Shown: one piece after another, positions 61,001-64,000 of the stretch | Position numbering within the stretch: the first letter of the stretch is position 1 | Layout: each line of letters begins with the position of its first letter | Origin: Aurelia coerulea | Lineage: Eukaryota; Cnidaria; Scyphozoa; Semaeostomeae; Ulmaridae | Assembly (NCBI GenBank): GCA_039566865.1 | Contig: CM076947.1 | Coordinates: 23,251,501-23,315,500 of the forward strand | DNA length: 64,000 nucleotides | Direction of reading: 5' to 3' | Notes under the pieces: model-generated | Databases searched by the model: none | Seen by the model: only the letters and a program-made list of their open reading frames with translations | Told to the model about the DNA's origin: nothing | Made by a program: the position numbers and the translations under genes

Positions 61001-63557
61001 TGTTTTCATTCGTGTTTGCATGTTTTTGGAAGGGGCTTTTTGCAGAAAATCTCTCATATCCACGGGAAGAAATGGCCGATTAAGGCCGGGTAAATTACTG
61101 AACCTAACTGAACATATTGGCAATAAAACAAGACAGTTCTCAATGTTGCTTTAATATTCAGGAGCAGTGGCCTTCCAAACGGGGATCCTCTTTTCTTTTT
61201 TTTTTCACTCACCCGGTACAATACAAATACCGGATTACCCAATAAACATCACAAGCTAGATCATAGCTAATGTAGCTTTCTGAAAACAAAAGTTATTGCA
61301 AAAGGTTTGTACTACCGTTTATTCAAAAGGCTTAGCTATCTGAGTTGTTGCATAGGCTTTTCAAGCTATTATTACCGTTCGAAAATTTTGAATCCATTAT
61401 TTCTCACTTGTAGTGAAATAATAAAGACTCCTTTTTCAGTCAACATTTTGTGAAAACATAACGTAAAGGGTGGACTTGAAATCATCTGGGGAAATTTTTT
61501 GTTTGAAAACGATCGATATCTGTTCCTTATTCAAAAATCGTGCTACCATCCAAAACTTGGAATTCGGCTTTGTTCCGTCTTTCAAAAAGATGGACGGGAG
61601 AAGGAGAAAGATGCCATGAAATGGCTTAATCGCCATATTTTAGGATTGGTTTTTCAGAGGGTAGTCTTAATCTAACCAAGCAATATCTCAAAAATAGCTT
61701 AGCCTTTCAGCTACATGCTTACACCTTGTTTGTGTTCTTAACATTTGCTTTCAAAAACCTAGACGTGATCCAGCTTGTGAAGCTTATTTCTTGGTAAGCC
61801 GGTGGCCCCTTTTCAAAAGAATCTTTGTGGGAAACTCTACTCTCGGATCGCCAAAAGCATTAAGAAACTCAAGTACTGGAAAAATATCAGTTAAGAAACG
61901 TTTTCGTTGAAGCATACTTCCACTTCTTGTTCTACTTTGTTACATGCATATAGACAGAGGCGTAGTTTTATAAAATTGGCTATGATGTATTGACGAAGGT
62001 GCAGGAGATCGATCCCCAACCAATAAATACAACATCAATTTGAAGAACCTTTATGAAACCGAAACTGTCAGTACTCAAAATCTGCTAAAATCAACAAACA
62101 TTCAGTAATGGGTCAATTCTTATCTTCTTATGAAAAAACATGTGCAAGGGTGGAACCTGTGGCTAAATCACTACCTGAAAGTCTGAAATTCACTTCAATA
62201 AATTTTGCAATCTGCATTTAATGAATGACGGTCAATGTGAATGTTCTTCTGCCACGTAAATCGGGTTGAGATGGCATCAATGAAAACAAATTTTAAAGGA
62301 AATAATAGGATCAATGTGTAAGGAGATCCAACGAAACTGTTTCCTCTTGATAATATTTCATGAACCAAACATTTAGCAATAATTGAGGCCTTTGATAAGT
62401 TAAGCTTTGAACCCCTGATGAGGATAGGAAGTATCAATTCATTGATTAAAAGCATTTTTTGACCATCAAAACTAAAAAAAAAGATTTTATCCATGTAATT
62501 GAGTCGTTCATGCGATCCTCAAATGGAACAGCAACCATGAAACCCAAAGCAAATAAATGGTTCACTATACATTAGCTAGGTTTGTAGTTATGTAAGATTA
62601 AGTTCACCCGTTGAAGAACTAAATGTGTGGTCAAAAGACTTTCCATGACCATGCTATGCATACCATTCAATGTAAATAGTCACCTTGTTTTCAAGTAACA
62701 TTTTAATTCGATGGGCTGTTTTTCAAGTACAAGTTAGTACTTTAGTTAGAATGCAAGTTCATTCTGGACAAAATTCAGGGATGCCGCTTGAACCAGTGAC
62801 ATATCTTATAATCCTACTTGCAGGAAATTTCGGCTAGATTTCGCAGGAAATTCTGATTTTTGAATTTTGCTGCCAGGAAGAAAAACATTTTTTCCAGCCC
62901 TGGTTTACATGTATCCATGTATTTGGTCATCTTGGGAGAATGTAATCCCTCTGAATAAGTTATTCATACCAGGAGGAGACTTGCTCATCCTCCAAAGAGG
63001 ATAGCTCGTGCAAAAGTGTGCAGAAGTCATTGCTGTAAGGCCCGTGTACAGCAGAAATGTTAGGGAAATTTGTTCGTGATTGTGGACACGTTTTGAAGGT
63101 TTCTTGAAGATGCTTTCTCGAGAAAATCCCTCATAATTTCAGAATAGAGTGGCCGATTTCATTCAGGTACATTCTAAAATGCATTTGAACATGTCTACCA
63201 TTAAACTATATATTTATCGATATCATAGTTCTGATATCCAGGGAGCCGTGACTTTTCAAACGGGCATTCCTTTTATTGATTCACCCGGTAATTTTCCTAG
63301 TTTTCTTGCAGATACAAACTTAAAGCTGCTGTGAAGGAATACAACAATTGATGCGTTTGCATTCTTCTGAAATATTTTCTAGGGAAATACTTATGGATAA
63401 GATTGGATTCGCTCGTATATAAATGTACTACCTTTTGTTGTTTGTCCTTGAGAGCTAATTGATTTCTCAACCTTTCAACTAAAGATTTCATTGTCTTCGT
63501 AGGTGCTCTTTCATTTGCTTCTTTGGCTGCTTTTAGATCATCGTTTACGATCTCAAG
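36927..63557 (-). CDS. CEP290: CEP290, 3' half of gene (22 coding exons in window)
   Basis: Large coiled-coil protein of the ciliary transition zone and centriolar satellites; it links microtubules to membrane and gates ciliary traffic. The joined exons give about 760 residues, corresponding to roughly the last third of the human protein. Diagnostic matches: LVERLRNQLALKDKQQK, REEVIRWEENKKWQKRIE, RAPKLEGADSTQWKS and FDPAFFEEIEDLKYNYK just before the stop. The whole translation is heptad-like, with no globular domain. The first exon seen starts with an acceptor, so the gene continues beyond the right edge. Exons 1-7 and 9-18 (as numbered here) are separated almost entirely by phase-0 introns. 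Exons 38208-38275 and 36927-37097 do not join in frame (phase 2 to phase 0), so a short exon of length 3n+1 is probably missing from my trace. Introns are loaded with foldback MITEs. Confidence 0.96.
37180..37522. mobile_element. Foldback element with about 165-bp arms
   Basis: Arms CATGGGTGAGAGGGAAACAA and inverse; centre near AAGACTGTCCTCGATTACGG. The ends resemble family D but no duplication is visible. It lies just upstream of the last CEP290 exon, where a small exon seems to be missing. Confidence 0.82.
38208..38275 (-). CDS. CEP290: CEP290 penultimate exon found
   Basis: Encodes DEDETLDKLKKYDRLLAVEV then ELR; ends phase 2 before GTGAGT. It does not join the last exon in frame. Confidence 0.86.
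38491..38590 (-). CDS. CEP290: CEP290 exon
   Basis: Encodes LRIKTLEAEKNELLDDVSRM and RELTNDGQHPVRM. A tRNA-like SINE ends 35 bases upstream of its acceptor. Phase 2 in, 0 out. Confidence 0.88.
38626..38802 (-). mobile_element. tRNA-derived SINE, second copy
   Basis: Minus-strand head GGTGCTGTGGCGCAGTGGTG, degenerate B box GGTTTGATAC, then the same body and CCGCAACTTCA tail as the copy at 1056. It lies in a CEP290 intron. Confidence 0.8.
38965..39120 (+). repeat. Dispersed repeat family L
   Basis: Core ATGGGGTAGTCATTGTCTTT followed by CGCTCCCC; 3' end AT-rich. In a CEP290 intron, antisense to the gene. Confidence 0.5.
39141..39214 (-). CDS. CEP290: CEP290 exon
   Basis: Encodes ISLLERFPSDIKIDSDVVQH then LQRAR; ends phase 2 before GTAAAT. 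Confidence 0.88.
39787..39972. mobile_element. Family D MITE, second copy
   Basis: 186 bp, CATGGGTAGTTACACACTGC and its inverted end, with a perfect 7-bp duplication GTTTAAT on both sides. Both copies carry CTCCGC/GCGGAG motifs inside. Seven-bp duplications are seen in P and Dada superfamilies; assignment is open. Confidence 0.85.
40319..40411 (-). CDS. CEP290: CEP290 exon
   Basis: Thirty-one codons NNLLQDLKNHLRSAAEREAE and LLRNEEGYKDK; aligns to NQSITDLKQLVKEATEREQ. Phase 0 both sides. Confidence 0.94.
41108..41719. mobile_element. Long foldback family G, copy 2
   Basis: Ends CTAGGCAAACAAGGACAG and the inverse; arms of about 250 bp pair almost throughout. A 151-codon frame at 41415-41870 is an artefact of this repeat. 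In a CEP290 intron. Confidence 0.87.
41902..42039 (-). CDS. CEP290: CEP290 exon
   Basis: Forty-six codons with ARAPKLEGADSTQWKSVLMT, very close to human SRGPQLEGADSKSWKSIVVT. Phase 0 both sides. Confidence 0.97.
42127..42461. mobile_element. Foldback MITE
   Basis: Ends ACGGGCGATAGGAAACGCTG and inverse; second inner pair GATATATCGACTT/AAGTCGATATATC. In a CEP290 intron. Confidence 0.75.
42703..42786 (-). CDS. CEP290: CEP290 exon
   Basis: Twenty-eight codons SNDETETLRNANSSLALEKE then KLKKELAK; aligns to ETDAAEKLRIAKNNLEILNEK. Phase 0 both sides. Confidence 0.93.
43384..43494 (-). CDS. CEP290: CEP290 exon
   Basis: Thirty-seven codons, QELQKLKSKDGGSVSARGAN through ENDKIRRELKK; matches human AENERLRKELKK. 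Phase 0 both sides. Confidence 0.94.
43618..43920. mobile_element. Family H MITE (GGGGCTCCGTC ends), copy 1
   Basis: About 300 bp; GAGGCTCCGTCTCCAAA and TTTGGCGACGGAGCCCC inverted. Same body as 45171-45484. Confidence 0.72.
44405..44818. mobile_element. Family I MITE (AAGCCCCCTCTC repeats), copy 1
   Basis: TA flanks both ends; CCGTAAAGGCTCTATTTAAC at the left, TAGAGCTGTTAGGG at the right. Contains many short AATAAGCCCCC units. Confidence 0.78.
44880..45050 (-). CDS. CEP290: CEP290 exon
   Basis: Fifty-seven codons; SVEDMERVIAAMRRVIERLQ and RENRQLK align to the human TIPELEKTIGLMKKVVEKVQ block. Phase 0 both sides. Confidence 0.95.
45171..45484. mobile_element. Family H MITE, copy 2
   Basis: GGGGCTCCGTCGTCAAAATG and GTTTGACGACTGAGCCCC. 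Body shares CATTCATATCT and CAATGGA motifs with copy 1. Confidence 0.75.
45760..45843 (-). CDS. CEP290: CEP290 exon
   Basis: Twenty-eight codons ARVKDLEEYCEILKSELETV to KQRK; matches human NQVRDLKEMCEFLKKEK. The acceptor CTCCAG is clear. The donor GTTCGT is weak and was chosen because it keeps phase 0 with the next exon. Confidence 0.8.
47248..47307 (-). CDS. CEP290: CEP290 exon (60 nt)
   Basis: Twenty codons QNMELKFENDRAQTNIPRLT; matches human ENIELKFQLEQANKDLPRLK. Acceptor TTGCAG, donor GTATGT. Confidence 0.92.
47571..47980. mobile_element. Family I MITE, copy 2
   Basis: TA flanks both ends; left CCATGAAACCTCTGTTAAGC, right TATAGAGCTTTTACGG. The body (AATCCGCAAAATATGG) is shared with copy 1. 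Confidence 0.78.
48314..48838. mobile_element. Family A MULE-like MITE, inverted copy
   Basis: Ends AGCATAGGTTTCAAATC and GATTTGGAACCTATGCT. Duplication imperfect (ATGAGAAAG/ATGAGAGCA). TGACGTCA present. It lies 38 bases from a CEP290 exon. Confidence 0.82.
48876..48956 (-). CDS. CEP290: CEP290 exon
   Basis: Twenty-seven codons, ASDDPDGYDWSMTRERSFQK onward. Aligns to the human ESDDHCQREQELQKE segment. It lies between two MITE copies, one family A and one family B. Confidence 0.9.
48980..49490. mobile_element. Family B MULE-like MITE, intact copy
   Basis: Ends AACATAGGGCTCAAATC and GATTTGAGCCCTATGCT; perfect 9-bp duplication ACATAACAC. It serves as the empty-site reference for the ISL2EU insertion. 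Confidence 0.92.
50298..50369 (-). CDS. CEP290: CEP290 exon
   Basis: Twenty-four codons starting ELRIQNSQLVESVKALEAEL; phase 0 both sides, donor GTAAGC. Confidence 0.87.
51068..51118 (-). CDS. CEP290: CEP290 exon (51 nt)
   Basis: Seventeen codons NNELQRRLALDKDNELH between TAATCAG and GTAAGT. Confidence 0.84.
51276..51375 (-). CDS. CEP290: CEP290 exon
   Basis: Encodes SARPVDEIQLFASTSKEEIV onward to FQLEDE. Phase 2 in, phase 0 out; acceptor TTTTGCAG, donor GTACAT. Confidence 0.86.
51690..52291. mobile_element. Family B fragment interrupted by a hAT MITE
   Basis: Keeps the CATAAACTATGGTTTTCTTG-type block and a GATTTGAGCCCTAT end; split by 51984-52261. Left end truncated. Confidence 0.75.
51984..52261. 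mobile_element. Short hAT MITE nested in family B
   Basis: Ends CAGTGGCGGAAAAAAAT and CATTTTCCACCTCTG; 8-bp duplication TCACTTAT/CCACTTAT (7 of 8). Internally deleted relative of 10755-11834. Confidence 0.85.
52357..52541 (-). CDS. CEP290: CEP290 exon with REEVIRWEE block
   Basis: Sixty-one codons plus two bases. SREEVIRWEENKKWQKRIET and LRNKLKEKTEE match the human EELIRWEEGKKWQ and IRNKLKEKEGE. Ends phase 2 before GTACAG. Confidence 0.97.
53053..53417. mobile_element. Family F MITE, copy 1
   Basis: GCCGTGTCTAAAAATCTGAT to ACGATGTTTACACTAGGCC. The body (TCTGCCGTTTGATACGACAG) is shared with 56196-56550. Confidence 0.72.
53439..53597 (-). CDS. CEP290: CEP290 exon
   Basis: Fifty-three codons, LEKYKGEAEKLRKRIQILEE through ANVDLGFDKAEQ. 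Corresponds to the LQRKVKKLENQLE region and variable linker of human. Phase 0 both sides. Confidence 0.9.
53645..54273. mobile_element. Mariner-like foldback with TTTCTTATA arms
   Basis: Ends CAGTAAGAACCAGCAAAATA and inverse; TA at the right end only. It holds an unrelated insert around 53680-53960. Confidence 0.65.
54727..54831 (-). CDS. CEP290: CEP290 exon
   Basis: Thirty-five codons including KKLAAELKEREELDDQIEDL. Acceptor CTTCAG, donor GTATGG; phase 0 both sides. Confidence 0.88.
55016..55379. mobile_element. Mariner-like MITE with TA duplication
   Basis: Ends CAGTAGTGTCCCGCATATAA and inverse; TA at 55014-55015 and 55380-55381. Confidence 0.85.
55811..56194. repeat. Near-perfect palindrome (arms about 160 + 19 bp)
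   Basis: Left arm starts ACCATGAGTAGTAGGAGACT; its inverse ends at 56194. The arms appear identical apart from a 7-base CCTGAAG insertion in the right arm near 56028. Loop of about 19 bases at 55990-56008. The centre contains GCGCCGCCATATTGCATTG. Confidence 0.92.
56196..56550. mobile_element. Family F MITE, copy 2
   Basis: Starts GCCATGTTTAAAAATCTGAT and ends TTTTTAAACTTGGCC; directly abuts the palindrome ending at 56194. Confidence 0.72.
56650..56757 (-). CDS. CEP290: CEP290 exon
   Basis: Thirty-six codons of charged coiled coil, AKIEELQLRQEKLKTEVRQK onward to LERIKR. Acceptor TTGCAAG, donor GTAATT; phase 0. Confidence 0.88.
57159..57724. mobile_element. Mariner-like foldback (ACCGGGT ends), copy 1
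   Basis: ACCGGGTAACCCAAAAAATT and inverse; inner pair around GGCTTCGCTATCTTTTGAGA. Relative at 61228-61804. Confidence 0.8.
57726..57843. mobile_element. Short MITE, relative of 8788-8908
   Basis: GTTAACCAGCTTGATCTAAA and GGTTTAGTCTAAGCTGCTTT inverted; directly next to the preceding element. Confidence 0.55.
57909..58275. mobile_element. Family B MULE-like MITE, truncated copy
   Basis: Starts AACATAGGGCTCAAATC and breaks off near 58275 before its right end; followed by a GGCCTGACAGG inverted pair at about 58307-58400. Confidence 0.75.
58438..58509 (-). CDS. CEP290: CEP290 exon
   Basis: Twenty-four codons containing LNVQKIVDKQTSALE; matches human LNVQQIVDRHTRELK. Phase 0 both sides. Confidence 0.94.
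58735..59765 (-). mobile_element. LINE (CR1/jockey-like) 3' fragment with reverse-transcriptase tail
   Basis: A 272-codon frame holds KYLGVMVDQHLNWKEQI, KSLVEPYFRYCCPVWGSCG and LQNRAARIVTNSRYD, all standard for the carboxyl-terminal part of CR1/L2/jockey ORF2. The catalytic YADD part is missing, so the copy is 5' truncated. The 3' end has (TAAGAAA)-like short repeats at about 58737-58760. Antisense orientation is the same as CEP290. Confidence 0.88.
60092..60157 (-). CDS. CEP290: CEP290 exon
   Basis: Twenty-two codons starting ALSQALLQLRRDMVNQAEEN; matches human ALSRALLELRADMTAAAEE. Phase 0 both sides. Confidence 0.95.
60291..61218. mobile_element. Foldback element with TACCGGGTGAGT ends
   Basis: Left TACCGGGTGAGTAAAAAAAA and right CTCACCCGGTA share a further 100 bp including GAAGGCCACTGCTCC. 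An additional left end of the same family starts at 60622 inside it. Confidence 0.7.
61228..61804. mobile_element. Mariner-like foldback (ACCGGGT ends), copy 2
   Basis: TACCGGATTACCCAATAAAC and the inverse near 61790. Same body as 57159-57724 (AAGCTAGATCATA and GCCTTTCAGCTACATGCT). Confidence 0.75.
62890..63290. mobile_element. Right arm of a TACCGGGTGA foldback
   Basis: Inverse match to about 60622-60940 (CCCTGGATATCA, GTTTAATGGTAGACNTG and GGCCTTACAGCAATG segments), ending TGATTCACCCGGTA. Confidence 0.65.
63432..63557 (-). CDS. CEP290: CEP290 exon (first in window)
   Basis: Forty-two codons, LEIVNDDLKAAKEANERAPT to LALKDKQQK; near-identical to the human LVERLKNQLALKEKQQK block. Acceptor TTACAG, donor GTAGTA. 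Confidence 0.96.
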
Positions 63558-64000
63558 CTGTAATGGCAGGAATATCATCAAAATACTGGAAGGTGCAAAC
63601 AAATTTGTACAAATATCCTTAAATATCAAAGATTAGTTAAAATTAGTCTAAATATTGGTTAGAAAAAATCCTCAATTACTTAGTACTCTTCATTGGTGAT
63701 ACAAGTTTAAAATCCCCTTAAAATCCCCTGATTCATGGTTAGAGACTGGCAGAAAATGAAAGTTTAAAGGCTGGCATCTACTTGCAATAGTTACGGCGGT
63801 GACCAACGCTGTTGTCTAGTGTGCATGCTTCTCGTTCTCCTAAGAATCATGCATTATACTCCTGATATTTTGAGAACAGTGCAGTGGCCAAACAAGATGG
63901 AAAATAGATCGACTTATAACAAAAACGCCTATCAGCGACAAATATGACGTACTTAATATATCACACAAAGAAAGAATATAATAAAAAACTATTCGTAATG

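Overview
This is AT-rich, intron-dense animal nuclear DNA. Most of it is introns packed with transposon remnants. The coding exons are short, have clean GT/AG boundaries and resemble vertebrate orthologues closely. No sequence marker fixes the species. A slowly evolving marine invertebrate, for example an anthozoan cnidarian, fits the protein conservation and the mixture of MULE, hAT, mariner-like foldback and THAP-type elements. That placement is inference.

Three host genes are present. (1) Positions about 2.3-21.3 kb, minus strand: an ArfGAP2/3-type Arf GTPase-activating protein for COPI vesicles. I traced 17 coding exons with consistent phases; the last exon is not seen and may lie left of the window. 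(2) 23.35-28.17 kb, plus strand: a five-exon gene for a 368-residue protein I do not recognise, with a helical N-terminal half and a lysine-rich C-terminal half. It is head-to-head with the ArfGAP gene. (3) 36.9-63.6 kb, minus strand: the 3' half of CEP290, the ciliary transition-zone coiled-coil protein, with 22 coding exons and a short unresolved gap before the last exon. The gene continues off the right edge.

Between genes 2 and 3 (29.47-36.76 kb) lies a nested transposon stack. A MULE-like MITE (family A, 9-bp duplication) was hit by a second MULE-like MITE (family B, 9-bp duplication). That was hit by a complete 6.25-kb ISL2EU/IS4EU-type DNA transposon with 804-bp, almost identical terminal inverted repeats. 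The transposon carries two intact convergent genes: a THAP plus DDE transposase and a SAP-SWIM-YqaJ nuclease-zinc finger protein. A small MITE sits inside it as a fourth layer.

The introns hold many further elements whose target-site duplications can be read directly. One 1.6-kb hAT element inserted exactly over the 5' splice site of ArfGAP exon 2, and its 8-bp duplication (GACTTACC on the plus strand) gave each side a copy of the donor. Several MITE families in CEP290 introns are long foldbacks, including one almost perfect palindrome of about 0.4 kb.

In bulk, the window is three ordinary housekeeping or ciliary genes plus a heavy load of young and old DNA transposons. The ISL2EU element and the splice-site hAT insertion are the most notable items.
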